From assembly GCA_023053545.1 (NCBI GenBank), contig JAKZAN010000164.1, positions 1-64,000 of the forward strand: a stretch of 64,000 bases of DNA. Reading direction: 5' to 3'. A model generated the notes under the pieces. It worked only from the letters and a program-made list of their open reading frames with translations, made no database searches and was not told the origin of the DNA. Position 1 is the stretch's first letter; each line of letters opens with the position of its first letter. Positions 11,348 to 24,208 of this stretch are shown in pieces. Source of the stretch: Lepidurus packardi (Eukaryota; Arthropoda; Branchiopoda; Notostraca; Triopsidae). The translations under genes and the position numbers were made by a program.

Positions 11348-12010
11348 TCAATGTTTAATGTTCGGTGGACTTTATGCCAGGACTCGTACTTTCACGTTTT
11401 CGACGCTTCCATTGTTCAATACGTACTATATTCTTTGCACTTTCGAGCTGGGTTTCAGGAATTTCAGTATGTACGGATTCTCTAAGTGGCTTCGGCTAAA
11501 GTTGCTTTCGACTTCCTCGGTATTCGGGATTTTAGTAGACCAAGATCCAGTCACTGGCAATTAGGAAGCAGTTTCGACTTGTTTCTCGGGTGCCGTTTTA
11601 CATAGTTAGACGGGAGTTATGATAGATGATGGTTATTAACGAGATCCTGTTTTTTTTGTCTCTTCTGATTTATGGGGTACTGTAGTTGTAGCTTCAGACT
11701 TTGGGGTTCGTCTTGCTGTCCTTTTCTCTCCCCTTCCTGCCCTTTCGCTAATTTATGGGTTTGTGACGAGCCCCTCAGCCGGCTTTTCATATCTCCTTTG
11801 TGCCATCTATCTTTGTATTTATTGCTTTTTCGGGATCGGGACTTCTATTTGTACCTTTTCAGTGGATTCCAGTCTATCCTCATCAGCCGACTCTTTCGCC
11901 ACGTATCTCTGTGGTCTCCTAGCTTCTTTCCTCTTCCTACCTTCTTCCTGCTCCCTCCCCTTGGTCTGCTTCTCGTTTCTTTTCGCACTGACTCGACTTA
12001 TCACTAACAT
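11348..12010 (-). CDS. basic low-complexity hypothetical protein
   Basis: 220 aa, open without TGA from an ATG at 12008-12010 to 11348-11350. The first 60 residues are rich in Arg, Lys, Glu and Gln; the rest is Thr/Pro/Ser-rich. It overlaps the 3' end of the upstream same-strand gene by 10 bp, which is unusual in a eukaryote: either the two belong to one transcript or this frame is open because the opposite strand is pyrimidine-rich. No domain recognised. Confidence 0.35.
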
Positions 12011-12501
12011 TCATTAAGAGACAGATTTATGAATTTCCTCAAATATTTCTTACATGTCTTATCTTGAAGGAAAGAGTATCCCTTCAGTTCTGCACGTATC
12101 TTGTCCTCAAGGTCTCTGAGGTACGCCTGACCGCCCCGACCCCCTGTAACCGGTCCTGCCTTTGCGCCAGAAGTGATCCAGCCTTCTTCTTCCACTTCTT
12201 ATTGTTTGCTGGCCATAATCTTCAGCTAGTTCATGAAGATCGACTCGTTCTCATAGTATTGTTTAAAAATGGCCACTAAGGCTTGTCTCTATATACCAGG
12301 CAATCGTCAATCTTAGTTGGTGTATGGTTTTACGCCTAGGTATGGTGCAATTTCATGTCCTCTTTTGAGGATCTCTTCGAGTGTGTCTTTATCTGTGGTA
12401 ATTCTGACGTCACCCTCCAAATGTCCGAATGGGGTCTGATGTGTGGGATCCTCCTCTGGCTCAGAGCCACTGGATTGAAGATGCTCGAATGGATTGCTCA
12501 T
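12001..12501 (-). CDS. small hypothetical protein, 151 aa
   Basis: Two exons with a 45-nt intron at 12289-12333 that removes an in-frame TGA; total 152 codons. The N-terminus is acidic and Pro-rich, the middle helical, followed by a Gly-rich loop and a basic helical end. Clean splice sites and even composition suggest a genuine gene. I do not recognise the family. Confidence 0.55.
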
Positions 12502-12682
12502 GTACTGTGAAAACAATCAAAATACAATAAACTAACTAATTCAGACTTTCATATTGTAGCATTTATGTGTAAACTGAATGAGCCCCCTGAATATAGCATG
12601 AAGACTGGGATTCCATAGGTATGCTATATTTGCGAATACTTACTAATAAATAAATCTATTTCACCTTCTACCCTGTTTACTC

Positions 12683-15307
12683 ATGTAACCCGAACACAAA
12701 AACTAAACACTCCAAGACCCCGACCACATCCCCGAGTACACTGAGGAGCAATTCAAGTAACCACCCATCCTAAACAAAAACATCAACCCAACCATCTCCT
12801 AACTCCTCTCCCTCTAAGCACAGCACACGCCAAAATAACAACCATTCTTTCCCAAAGTCTTAAGTCCACAAATGCCACCAACGCTGCACTCCGCACTGCT
12901 CTGCGCGAGTACGTCAACATGTACATCTCGGTGCCTCCCGCCAAGCGTGAGGACTTCTTCACACTGTTCTGTGAGCACGAGTTCATGCGGGATTGCGAGC
13001 AGATCATGAAGAAGTTCAAAAATAACAACGAGTACTATGAAACAGTGCTGGAGGCTCTCAACATGCTGAGTTATAACCTTAAGCTTGATAGATAAATCGT
13101 TTTCTTCTTTTCCCGGGGTGAGCTAAACGAGATCATTCTACGGAGTGCCCCAGAAAAAGAAGGCGAAACGGTCGACGTGTACATCCAGTTCCTAAGGAGT
13201 TGCACGATGCGTCTACCCGGCACTGGCTACTGGAAGATATTCTTCAACTCTGTAAGTTATACCCGTCCTCTAATCTTTCTCAACCCAAAATCTATCACCC
13301 TGCTTAGAAATACGCGACTTTCCCTTTGCTCTACCAATCCATCAAGTTGTACAACCACTCTGAGAAGCTGGTCCGCACTACCGTTCGGTCCATCATGCTG
13401 TAGATAGCACAAAGTAAGCATCTCTTCCCTCTAACATACCAGTTCCTAAATTTACGGTTAAGGCCTACCTCAACAACTTTCCCTGTTGCCTTCTTTATGC
13501 CTACTAAACCCTGTATGTTTCGGACCTTGTGTCTAAACTATCCGTACCTGACATGGCCCATGAGATTGTCGACGAAATCAGCTTCATTGAGGACCTCGCC
13601 TCTAAAACTGACAAGCAAACTGTATGTTTGATCTATAACTCGGTGTTATATAACTGTATTCGTCCGCTCTGGGACAGCATCATAAACAGCGAAATCGACC
13701 ATCCCTCGAAGAACCGTCCTGGGCTTCCGATCTACATCTACATGTTAACATTCAGAGACTCCACTCTTCTCGGACTGCTCTTCTAGATCTTCTTCTGCAA
13801 GTTCATTTCCAAATAGATCGAGTACTTCTTCTTCAAAGAAAAGCGAGTCCTCAATTCCTACAGTTTCAACAACAAAGAGTGGAAGATGGACAGATGCCTG
13901 CCCGCCATCGAGCAGCATGCTGCTAAGGTTTTTGATAAGTTCGACACCAAAAGATTCCAGATCAACGAAACTGTACTCAACAATGACTCTTTTCCGAAGT
14001 CTGAAGAAGATACAAAAAACAGAGAAACTCGATCAAGCATTTTCCTTAGCAATGATTCGCCAATAGCGTCTACATCAGAAATAAAAAAGATTAATCCCAA
14101 TAAGATGAGTAGTTTTTTGAGCAAGCTGCCCTTCATGTCTGGTCTTAGTTCGGATCTATGGCTCCAGGACGAACTTTTCGCCCTTTCTAATGTGTTGGGA
14201 ATCAACATTTAGCTCAATAAACCCACTAATAGCCAGCCTTTTGACAACCTGTACTGGACAGCTTCTAATTTGACTTCATAAGCCAAAAGTTTCCATGGAT
14301 ACCGTAACGTAATCAACCCAGTGTACACAAGGATACAACGCTTGATCTAGCTGGATATAGAGAGTTTCCGAATATTCAGCCTAACCTACCTGGCTCTTAT
14401 TGTTGGTCTCAAGACAGAAGAAGGACCAGACGGGTTAACATCTCAACAGGTTATGGCTAACTATGTGGATTAGTTACCCGTAATCCTCTACATCCTGCAG
14501 AGGAATAGATCAGCTAACAACATACTTCTGACTGTTAGAATCGTGGAGTTCATCAACAAAAGAACAGACTGCCAGATCCTAAAGCTATTGCCAACTGCTG
14601 CCGATAGATCCAGGATATCTTCGCAACTATAAGAACTCTACAACTCATGCTCAGACGTCCTACAGAAACAGTTATTCAATGATGAGTGGAAGCTGTGTAT
14701 CGAGGGCTTCCGCGAAATATAATCCATGGAGCTCGAATCACATGAAGAACAAGAGTAAAGGGGTAAAAACGTGTTAGCTAGCCTCGAAAATGTGCTCGGG
14801 AAAAACCAAAAGGCAATCCCTGAGGAGCGGAACAGCATTTACTTCTTCCACCTGTTACGGAGAGTAGCACAAATGGTATCGCCAAACAGACCTTCAGTCA
14901 CCAGCTTCAGCGCACAATACCAAAGCATCCTCTTCTGTCAGAGCAGCGATGAAAAAGACCCAGTCCATAGAATTTCAGAGATCATGTTCAATCTTTGGAA
15001 TGCTGAGGTATCGCCAAAGCCAACAAGTGCTTGTCTACAAATCGTAAAGGACGAGTTCACCATTATGACATCGAATAGACTATTTGTCCTGTTCAAAGGA
15101 TACTTGAGGAATCTCACACTCATCAAGGATTTAGGGGACATGAAGAAAGTGACGCTGGATTTGAGGGACTATAGCGTTGAGCTAGAGTTCAAACGGGGCC
15201 TGGAAAGGGATGGGTGGGTGGACATCATCCAGGACTCTGCGAAGAGAGTCTACGAGATCGAAGTAGAAGCACTGCTCAATATGATCCAGTAACGCATTAA
15301 GTTTTGA
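12683..15307 (+). CDS. CLEC16A: CLEC16A-like FPL-domain protein
   Basis: 825 aa in four exons; introns at 12757-12818 (62 nt), 13252-13307 (56 nt) and 13414-13442 (29 nt) give an exact codon multiple. The N-terminal FPL domain is recognisable: an EALNMLSYN region, then VYIQFLRSC, then a stretch ending NHSEKLVRTTVRSI, matching human CLEC16A (YISFLKTL; NHPESMVRIAVRTI). The remaining two thirds are helical and poorly conserved, with a Ser/Asp-rich insert. CLEC16A/GOP-1/Ema proteins act in endosome-lysosome maturation and mitophagy (family knowledge). TGA at 15305-15307; converges on the next gene with 89 bp between. Confidence 0.8.
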
Positions 15308-15396
15308 TATTTTCAACGTGTCAAGAAGTATTAAACATCAAGATATTAAAAGTACTACGAACCTGAGGTATTGTAATATGTATATTCTTAGATTTT

Positions 15397-16378
15397 TCAG
15401 CGTTTGAGGAAGTCGAGGAGCAAGATAATGATGGTCAGTATGTTGAAGTACCAGATCCAATACTTTGCAGCTTGTTTGCTATTGTAGTTGGCTTAGACTA
15501 GGTTTTTATTTCCTTTGGTGATGTCGCTGAGTCCTAGCTCCCCGATTTCCAGAAAAGCACTCGTTAATAGTTATTGTTCTAAAACTGTATTGCTCGTCTC
15601 GTCCAGGATCTTGATGATTTAAGTGATAGCTTCCTGTGTCTCCAGGATTTGCTACTTTTTGGTCACATTGTGGAGCAGCATCAACTTGCTTTCTTCTTCA
15701 AGTTCGGGTATTACTGAAGCCCTTCTTTACTCTTTCTCTTCAGTAATCACAGAAGATGACGATACACGGTTAGTATTGGCTGTGGTTCTTGCTTGGCTAT
15801 TTCTCAGGTCGTCGACTGTAGAATCTCTCAGAGGAGCTTTGAACTCAAGCATAGCGTTGATTTTGGCCTTCAAAGCCTGGTTGAACTCCAAAAATCGCTT
15901 AAACTACTGACTCGGATATTTGGCCCGGAGGTACAGACATGCTACCATTCCTTTAAAATGCTCCCTCTACAAGGTCGTGGCGTGGATGCTGTCTTTCTTT
16001 CCCAATAGTTCAGACAGCTCATTTATTCTCTTTTTGATGGTGTTAAGAGTAGTCCTATATCATAGAGGCAATAGATGAATGGATTTTTAAGGGATACTTA
16101 ATCTCCTGATCGAATTACTCACGCTGTTCCCTCGAGAATGACTTGACAGAATAGGCAGTATTCGAGAAGTACTGGTCTTTAGATTGCTCGAGGATCTGGG
16201 TGGTTTTGATTATCATAGCAAGGATGTCCTCGCTGAACTTGTTAAACAGGTCCATGGCCCCGGCGTGCCGAGTGATAGGCTACTCGACTCTAAGTTCATC
16301 TTCAGAAAGGCCCTGCATGGCCAGGTCCTTGAATTGTTTAGTGATATCGAAAGTAGTCTTCTGCTTCTAGCTATTCAT
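15397..16378 (-). CDS. STX18: ER SNARE, syntaxin-18/Ufe1 type
   Basis: 305 aa, one 64-nt intron (16055-16118). An N-terminal helical region (about residues 1-130) resembles the syntaxin-18 N-domain, followed by a Ser-rich linker, a SNARE helix, and a C-terminal hydrophobic anchor ending in Leu-Lys-Arg. In the SNARE helix the stretch VLEQE lines up with VLQQE of human syntaxin-18 if the TAA is Glu, keeping the central Gln. Later, a GNKNL-like stretch lines up with GNEDI. Syntaxin-18 mediates Golgi-to-ER fusion. Sec20 or Use1 are alternatives, since only the SNARE half is well conserved. Confidence 0.6.
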
Positions 16379-16579
16379 GTAGTAGGAAGATAAACACGAT
16401 TTTGATAAATCTAAACAATAATGATGTTCTGCCTCTCGGTAAAGTTTGTGGTTGATCTCCAAAAGCCAATGCCTTAAGTATTGTGATGGCGTTACTGCTA
16501 AGGCTGCAGCATATCTTCCCAGTCTAACAATAAATTCCTATCCTCTTCTCCATACATACCAACTAACCCTATGCACTGT

Positions 16580-17808
16580 TCAATCGATATTAGAAATTAT
16601 CCAAATGGAATCGCTCACATCATCAGTTTTAGTATCTCCGCCATCTCCTAAGTCGAGAATTTCAGAGCCTGTATCGACACAGACTTCTTCAACAAATGTA
16701 TTTTCTGATTGGCCCATCTAGAGGATATCATCAAGGCTTGTCGCCTACTCTCCCTCACTTACTTGTTGTCCTTGATTTACCTGGTCTCAGTTACTCGTTC
16801 AATCAGGATGTTGGGGCCTATCAAAGAAGCTGTGAAAGTGGGATACAGATTGAAAGGCTCGTCTCGCTTCCATTTGTAGTTATCAGATATCCAGGTTTCG
16901 GCTTCTAGGTTATACACGCAAAGAACGTCCACATTCTGGCGGTGTGAAATCACAATCAGATTGCTAAAGACCTCCATGATTCGTTTCTGGTCTTCTCCCA
17001 GATCGACCACCTTTTTATGGCTGAGGTTTTTGGGGTTGTTCGGGTCTACCTGCCATATGCCATATTTAGTATCGTAACGTTCTTTTCCCTCGTATTCCAT
17101 GAAGAATCCGCCATCTCTGAACTAGTATGCAGAGTTGACTGCTGCATTGATAGAGTTATAGTAATCACAATTCTTCCTGAAGCCATCTACGAGACATAAT
17201 TCCGTGACGTAGCTCTCAACATTTCTCCTAGACCCATCACCTGCTATTATATTGACTTGCTTGAGAGTACGAATTAGAACTACGAGCCTTCCCCTGTTGC
17301 CGATAGTGACTTTAAGCTGTTGTTTGCTAGGGTCTACGGTGAATTTGGTAAGGTAAACCGGCTCCAGTTCTGGATTTAAGAACTAAAGTCTATCTTCGAA
17401 AGTCTTTGGGTCTTTGTCCCAGATGACGAACATTTTTTCTCCTCTGAAGCTGGCTACTTTGAAAATAGACCCAGATTCTCTGGGGACGATCTTACGGACA
17501 GCAAGAGTATCGAGATCGAGCAATTTGATTGAATCCTATCTGGCGATCATAAGGGTATTCGTTTCCTGGATTGCTGCGAAGTGGTATCCATAACTTTGTT
17601 AACTGTGTATTTTGTAGGGCTGCCCCGTCTCCAGCTCAACTAATCTCACAGTCGTAGTTCTTGTGGTGTTGTCAAAAAATGTATTGAAGGCGTATCTTCC
17701 AGCCTGGTTCTTAAAGAAGAAGTGGACGTTGGTGTTACCAACAGCGAGTCGATCATAGGGGTAAGGACTGGGCCTGATCATGAGGGTTTTTTTGTTGTGC
17801 TGTGCCAT
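16580..17808 (-). CDS. hypothetical protein, beta-rich
   Basis: About 395-400 aa. ATG at 17806-17808. The long first exon alternates short beta-like stretches with Asp/Gly/Asn turns, as in a beta-propeller, but I see no WD or kelch signature. The C-terminal acidic tail needs an intron: either 16737-16780 (44 nt) or 16737-16762 (26 nt) keeps the frame. TGA at 16580-16582. Function unknown. Confidence 0.6.
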
Positions 17809-18013
17809 TTTTGGGATTAGCTAGAAGACTCAAAAGATAAAATCAGCAAGGAAAGATTCTTTTGTGACAACTTATATACGAAAAGAAGGAAAGATATCCA
17901 TTAAACTATTGGCACCAAAATTTAATATTTCTTTATCGTGGACTGCTTCGAGCAGCCCGACCTGGTTATTGGTTCTAGATGAATTCCCCCCCATTCTCAT
18001 TACTAGTGTTCCC

Positions 18014-20251
18014 TCATTCTGTCCGGAACAGCCCATCTGCTTGGCCGACGTACTAATTCTAGATTCTCTGCTGTTCTCTTCCTTTGATCATGAACAGTTT
18101 CGTCTTGAATATCAGACTCGTGCTCATCTGATGTCCCTGTTCTTTCACTATCTCTTGTACTACCGCCAGTATTTCCCGTCTAAGCTGTGCCTTCTCTTCA
18201 TTGTACTCCTCAAGTAACTTTTCCATGATTTGGCTACGTTTGGCCACCTTCTTGATATTTACAACCACTTCACTGAATTTTCTTAGAGTCTAGAAAATGT
18301 GGGTAATCACTAGTTTATCGTCTGTCTCTGTTTGTTGACTGCTCACCTGTTACAGTTTGCCTAAAAAGGCTGCATAGTCGAAGTTAAGGGGTTGGGTGTT
18401 TGACTCCAGATTGTTAAGAAGACATTTATGAATTTTCTGGAAGATGCGGACCCGCTCAGCAGGGAACACATTTGCATAGATTAATGCAAGGTCGAACATG
18501 TATGTGAAACATTCTTGTTTGGCTTGGAAAATGACGAGGCCCTCAAGCAGAGACTTCATTCTGGAAGAAGCACCGAGCTTCACGATATTTCGACACATCT
18601 TGAGGACCGATGCGTATTTCGCTGGGGTGTCGACTGTCTCGATACGAAGTTGGGTCGATATCACCAAATCTACGAGTTCACTGCCCTGCTATCCGAATTA
18701 CTCGATGTAGAGATTGAGGTAAGGCTTCACGATCGTAAAAGCATCCTCTGTATCCACTTCCAACATCCAGTTCCCCAGGCTCCGCAGCAAATACTGTCGA
18801 TAACTCAGATCTTCTAAATAGCGAATCTCGGTCTCCTGGGGCAACAGACGTAGCTCATCCAGTAACAAACCTAGAGTCACTGCGAACTGAGCCGGCACCG
18901 CCGTGAAACTGTCCTGTACGAATCGATGATACTCTTCTTCGATCAGGCTCTCGAACAGCCAGATGAGGGAGTTTTAGGATTTTTGCTATTTCTGGTACTT
19001 GTGCATTTAGTGGACTAAGTTCTTTACAGAGGCGAAGGGCTGGCAGAACACAATATAAAATGCGATGTAAACCCGCCAGTCCCCTTTGCTTAGCTTCATG
19101 GCACTTTCGGAGTCTCCAACCATCATTCTAGCAATAAGGTACAAAGTGTGTGTCTGTAGATTCTTGTTGTGGGAGGCTCGTCTCATGTAGGGCATCTGGC
19201 TCAGAGTGTCTTCTAGACTTTATTTATAAGACTTGAAGTACTTCATGTTTCTCTATCTCACATCTTCCGAGGCCTCAAACCCTTCGAAGAATAGTTTTCT
19301 CTACTTTATGACTATGAGCAGCTCGTGCAGAACCTGTAGAGCCTCTTTGCACGCATCCTGCTTAGAATATGTTGCAATGTCCCTGCCCGCCGAAGCTAGC
19401 CACTTCTCCAAGTATTTCAAGAGATCCTCGAATCTCCCACCAGCCAGTAACACTCTCACTCGTTCAGATATTTCTTCAATCACTCCACTCTAAGTAGTAT
19501 AGACCGTCGACTGCTGGATCGAATTGGGTCTGCGGAAAGCAAGGGAATTGTAGTAGTAGAAAAGCCACTCCGCGATTCTCTGCATCTGGGACTTTTAGTG
19601 TTCCGAAACTGCAGGATGGGGCACTGTGAACTTGAGCAGATAGCTGAGCGAGAAGAACATAGCCTCTAGATTCTGATTCTATCTGCCCTGTTCCTGGATT
19701 TCTGCGAGGACATAGTTCTGTAGATTTTTGAGGGTGCAGTAGATGTTATTGATGCGGAATCTCACCCTATTGGTATCTTTGAAATCTACTTTGTGCTCCA
19801 CCTTGATGGATGCCGCACCCTACTCAGAGTCCTACTCAAAACTATGCGTTATTGCTTGTTATTGTTGCCCAAGCTATTACTCGCCTTCGTCTTCGAGGTA
19901 CGATTCTAGTTTGAAGCTGAACTTCTTCCCTGACATCTTCGCGAACGAGGCTAATTTGGTTGAACTGGTAGGTTTTGCTGCAACTGTGCTATCAAGGTCT
20001 ATGGGATCTGTGTTAGGCTTGGTTTGGTAGCGGTGCAGATTGTTTAGATGCAGGGCATACAGGTTGCTGACGCTGCGGATGAACTGGAAAGAGGTAAGTT
20101 GATTGTTTATGTTGGTATGGAAGTAGTCGATTAGGCTGAGATTCTCAAACTTCTTGGTCTTGCGTTGGTGGAGAGAGTAGGCGAGGTTGCAGCCAAGGCC
20201 CCAGGCATAGGCGGGCACAGTGCGGACGTCTTGGACAGATCGATTATACAT
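18014..20251 (-). CDS. NUP85: nucleoporin NUP85
   Basis: 745 aa in a single exon (746 codons exactly). An all-helical protein. The strongest landmarks match human NUP85 in order: a VLLAGGRFEDLLKYLEKW segment (compare LVLQGRLDEARQML), then LIARMMVGDSES (LLKIMLGDEAA), then GDWRVYIAFYIVFCQP (LSNWYHFLVTRLLYSNP), then a helical pair matching ALSNWWFVAHLTDLLDH. NUP85 is a scaffold subunit of the Y-complex of the nuclear pore (family knowledge). It contains about twenty reassigned stop codons, several within acidic stretches where Glu fits. Fold-level match from memory, so some uncertainty remains. Confidence 0.75.
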
Positions 20252-20321
20252 GGAAGCCAGTAATGTGTTGGAGTGAGAGGCTTCGAGGATTAATAAATAT
20301 TGATTTTGCTACGATATACAT

Positions 20322-20730
20322 TCATTGTCTTACCAATCGACTTTTATATTTTGATGCGACTTTCAGAGAAATCTGGATCCCATTTTTATTGAACTAAATT
20401 CTTGCGAATCTACTGAATTGGAGTGCTAGACTTGGGAATAGAAATTCGGGTCGGAGGCACGAGGAGAGGGAGTCGCAGAAGATGGGTAGTATGACTGGAT
20501 TTTGCGGATCGATGAGATCTTGGATGTCAGCTAAGGCAGTGCTTAATACAAAACCCAATAAGAAGATATACCCTTGTGGCTGAGGAACAGTAACTTCATG
20601 ACCCAATAACCCACTTTGTGGACACCCATAATAATTAAAAGGCACTTTAGCTAAAGGTCAGCAGCAAATTTTAATAAATACCTCTCCCCCAATGCCCAAA
20701 CAATATCCTCCCTACCGAGCCAACAACCAT
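20322..20730 (-). CDS. small hypothetical protein, hydrophobic segment
   Basis: 125 aa in two exons with a 31-nt intron (20651-20681); total 126 codons. The N-terminal part is Gly/Phe/Trp-rich, followed by a Pro/Gly-rich stretch (LLGHEVTVPQPQGY), a hydrophobic segment (IFLLGFVLSTALADI) and a basic C-terminus. The style resembles small subunits of mitochondrial inner-membrane complexes, but I cannot name it. Its start lies close to the unresolved 5' end of the divergent CNOT4-like gene. Confidence 0.55.
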
Positions 20731-20940
20731 CTCAACCACTCCACACAAAAGGGTAAGCCATCTCTTTGAATCCCAATCGCCTATAACTCTGCAATGCCCC
20801 TCTACCTCTATAATTTATTGTCCACTGTGTCCTACGAGACATATCCAGCCGCAACCAGCCAATAATAAGGGTGCCTCTTTGGGTACTTTTTTGCTCAGAG
20901 ATTCCTGCTTGCAGCTTTTTTGAAAACCCCAGACATTTGA

Positions 20941-22460
20941 CTAGTCACGGTTGACCATTTAGATGAGTACATTCTGAAGAGTAAGGTATCCAATAGGAGT
21001 AGTTAGCAGCATAGTTCAAGTGACTCCGAAGACAACGTAGACTATTCCAAAATCAGAGTGACTCAGAAGAACCTGGTATACGCGATCGGCTTCAATGACT
21101 CTGAAGAGTGCAAAAAGGTAAGCCTTCTCAATCCAGATTTGGCTGTAGGAGCCATTAAAAATTAGTCATTGGGGATCTTATGGGTTTGACAAAGATTCCA
21201 ATGTTATTGAATAATGGCCTAATAAAAATACAATTTATTCACATTTTATTCTCCTGTGTTCTATGACTTATTAAACTCCTTCCCCCTTCCTAGATCGTAG
21301 AACATCCTGAGCTATACTTTGGCATCTACGGCAAAGTCCTCAAAACTATTGTTAACAAGAGTCTCGCAACCAATCCCAACTCCAACACTAAATCCTACCG
21401 CTACATTCTCTACATTACATACTCCAATACACTCGAAGCCTCTCTTGCTATCATCGTACTTTTATCCTCCTTTACCACCTTCCCTTTCTTCAGGCCCTTG
21501 ACGATTCTCTCATCAACGATAAACCTCTCAAAGTCTCCTACGGCACCACTAAATACTGCACTTCTTTCCTAAGAGACTACACCTGCCCCAACTAAAAAGA
21601 CTGTTTCTACCTTCATCACTGGGACGTGGATAATGAGCTGCCTGCCAACGATAACATAAAAACTGTATTCAGCAAGCAGTTGAGCATTGCCATGAACACC
21701 GTAGCCGACAGACTAGACGAGGTTGCCGAGCGTGTCAGGAACCAGAGAATGCGTATTCGTTCACGCAAAAACCACCAGATCCGCAGGGCCCTCCAGCACT
21801 TCCCTACCATCGAGTCGGCAGCCCAACGACTCTATGAACAAGGGATAATCGACGAGGACAGGCTCGACGAGTTTATCGCAGACTGTAAGCATCTACTCCT
21901 CACTCATCTACGCAGGTGATATAGGTGACGACTCAGCCGAAAGCATGTCAGACTTGTCTGGCCGTTCCTACTCCTCCGAGTCCATATCAAACTTCTCCCG
22001 GAGCAGATGTTCAAGTGGCTGTGACTCGATACGTAGCAATTCTCCGCCGCCTTACCGTTCAGAAGCCCCGAATAGCCCGGCAAAGTAGAATGAATAGTCG
22101 AGAGATAAAAACAACAATAAATCAGTATCAACATCATGTTCACCTTCGAAGTAGGAGTGGGGGACAGGACAGGACTCGCTCATCATAGAAAGACAGGGGG
22201 AGGTCGAGGAAAGGGGGATTAGATAAGTTAAAAATAGTGGGCAGACCGTATAAAGTTAGCAAGTTAAAGACACGTGCGTATAGAACATAATCGAAGTGCT
22301 GCTGAGTAAAATAATAAAAAGAGAGGGCAAGACAAGCCGATCGCGGTTCGCATTCGCGCACCGGCGGAGCAAGTGCGAGGAGGACATGGACTGCAACGTG
22401 AAGTTCTACATCGAAGAGTACATCGGCTGTCGCAGGACCCTCATGCCCTTAGCGTCCTGA
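20941..22460 (+). CDS. CNOT4: CNOT4/NOT4-like RRM protein, 5' end unresolved
   Basis: Exons from 20941, with introns at 21118-21293 (176 nt), 21456-21493 (38 nt) and 21885-21915 (31 nt), ending TGA 22458-22460. The RRM and following zinc motif are the diagnostic NOT4 block: RVTQKNLVYAIGF (human RVVQRNLVFVVGL), ELYFGIYGKVLK, then KVSYGTTKYCTSFL and a C-x5-C-x3-H stretch. A Ser-rich disordered tail follows. NOT4 is the E3 ligase of the CCR4-NOT complex in mRNA decay and co-translational quality control. The first exon is unclear: an in-frame TGA sits at 20938-20940, and I could not find the C4C4 RING that should precede the RRM. Confidence 0.75.
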
Positions 22461-22586
22461 AGCCTTCGACTCTCTTTGTATATAGATTACAACCAAATAG
22501 AGGCATCCCGAACAATAACCCAATGTTTAAAATAATATCCGAATTGATATATAAAAACAGGTGGAAGGATATTAAGAAAAACAACA

Positions 22587-23333
22587 TCAGCTGTAGCTTA
22601 TCCTCATCTTGATCGTCTCTTAGAAAGGCAAGGTGATCTCTCCCGAAGTCGTGTCCACTTGCAAACTGATTGTCTCCCGGTCCTCCTCCATGCTGTTCTA
22701 TTTTGAGCGTCTACTGTTGCTATACGATCTGCGATGCATGTTCCTTTTCGATTCCATGTCTGACTCCCCCTCCTACGCGGCCAAGTCGTTCTTGCCACTG
22801 TACAACAGAGATGGCTAATGTTCCGATACCTCTTGGATTACATTCTGGGTGTTTGTGACGTACTGATTGGTCTTGCGGAAGGACCTGCTCAGATCTGCAT
22901 TCTATCCATTTCGACAAAATGCATACCCGCTCGGACTGTCTTTGGATTATTTATTGAGATACTTCTGGGGAGTGAACAGTGGATCTTTTATATCGAATCC
23001 TTAGGTGTGGAAGGTGACAGAAGGACAGTGTTTAGTCATAAAGGTATCCTGATCTCGTGGACTTGATGAGTTGTGTTCGAACCTGGCTGACCTTTGGTCG
23101 GCGGATTAGTTAAGTATGGTGGAGCGATTGGTGGCACACATAGTTGGCTGCGTTTGGAAGTCAGATTTCTGTTTGTAGAGTAGTTTGTAGATGATTTCGT
23201 CTTTGACGTGGATTTCGTCGAGGAGCTTGTCTATGAGTGCCGTGAGATACTCAATCTGTTCCTGGACCTCAACGAGTCGCAGAAGGAACTTCTCCTCAGA
23301 GATCATGGCCTGAGTTAGTCTATGCTTAGACAT
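22587..23333 (-). CDS. coiled-coil N-terminus, disordered hypothetical protein
   Basis: 248 aa, single exon, exactly 249 codons. Residues 5-60 form a strong coiled coil (Leu/Ile heptads with Glu/Lys); the rest is Ser/Asn/Arg-rich and probably disordered. TGA at 22587-22589. No family recognised. Confidence 0.6.
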
Positions 23334-23659
23334 TTTGATATGCGAGAAGCGATCCCTGCTAGAGAGCATTAGTGATTTCGAATTCGAACCAATAAATCCT
23401 TTATCTCTGAAAGAAATACAGACAGTATCAGTACAAATATCGGAGAGGGGTCCGACAGAAACAAATTTGAGTAGTTACACAGTATTGGCTAAAACCTATG
23501 TCGATCTCGAGAGAAAGGAGGGATTTTTTATGTCAGAGTGCAGTCAGTAATGAAATCACCTGATTTAATCTAGTTCTGAGTGTCAGTCCCAGCTCTAGGT
23601 CCAAATAATTCCCCCTCTCACTAGGTTGTTTTAATACTACTTTTGCTGATCACTCGCAT
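23334..23659. other. intergenic, divergent promoters
   Basis: 326 bp between two divergent starts (minus-strand ATG at 23333, plus-strand ATG at 23660). A short plus-strand frame at 23335-23550 has no motif. I see nothing else. Confidence 0.4.
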
Positions 23660-24208
23660 ATGGCTGTGAAGACTACTTCTAAGAATATACTACTCTCTGC
23701 TCTCCTCGCCCTGCTCGAAACTGCCCTATATTATGTCATCTTCCAGTTCACATTCTAAGTCTACCTCCCTCGCTTAATTTCCAAATTTGGCAGTCCCCCG
23801 CCTATCTTGAGTTAGTACCTACACATAATATATGACTCGCCTGCCTGCTTCATTGCTGTCTCTCTCATGTTGGTGTATCTGCATACTCCTTACTCTGTCC
23901 TCTCTCTGCTGTGCTTGTTCTTTTCAGGTTTCATAGTCAGAGACTACTACGTCTCCTCACTGACCTACGGGTACTTCGTGGGTGTCTATGGAGTGACCAT
24001 CAGCATCGGAGTGATGGGCGTCTTTAAGGCAGGCGAGAAAATGCGGGTGATGGATGCCCGTAAGGCTGAGGAGAAGAGATTGAAATAACAACGTCAACAC
24101 GAGAAAGACGAGAATTGGCGTAAATTGCTACACTCGTCCACGCCCAAAGACCCTATTGAACTTTCAAAGCATCTATTCGCCAAAGCCCTGGAAGATATCT
24201 TTAAGTGA
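23660..24208 (+). CDS. four-pass membrane protein
   Basis: 182 aa, single exon, TGA at 24206-24208. Four hydrophobic segments (about residues 10-33, 55-72, 75-95 and 105-125) are followed by a Lys/Arg/Glu-rich cytosolic tail. The layout resembles small ER membrane proteins, but no family signature was identified. Confidence 0.65.

Noticed and set aside
11672..12007. Plus-strand ORF rich in Leu/Cys/Phe
   Set aside because: Antisense shadow of a Lys/Glu-rich minus-strand frame.
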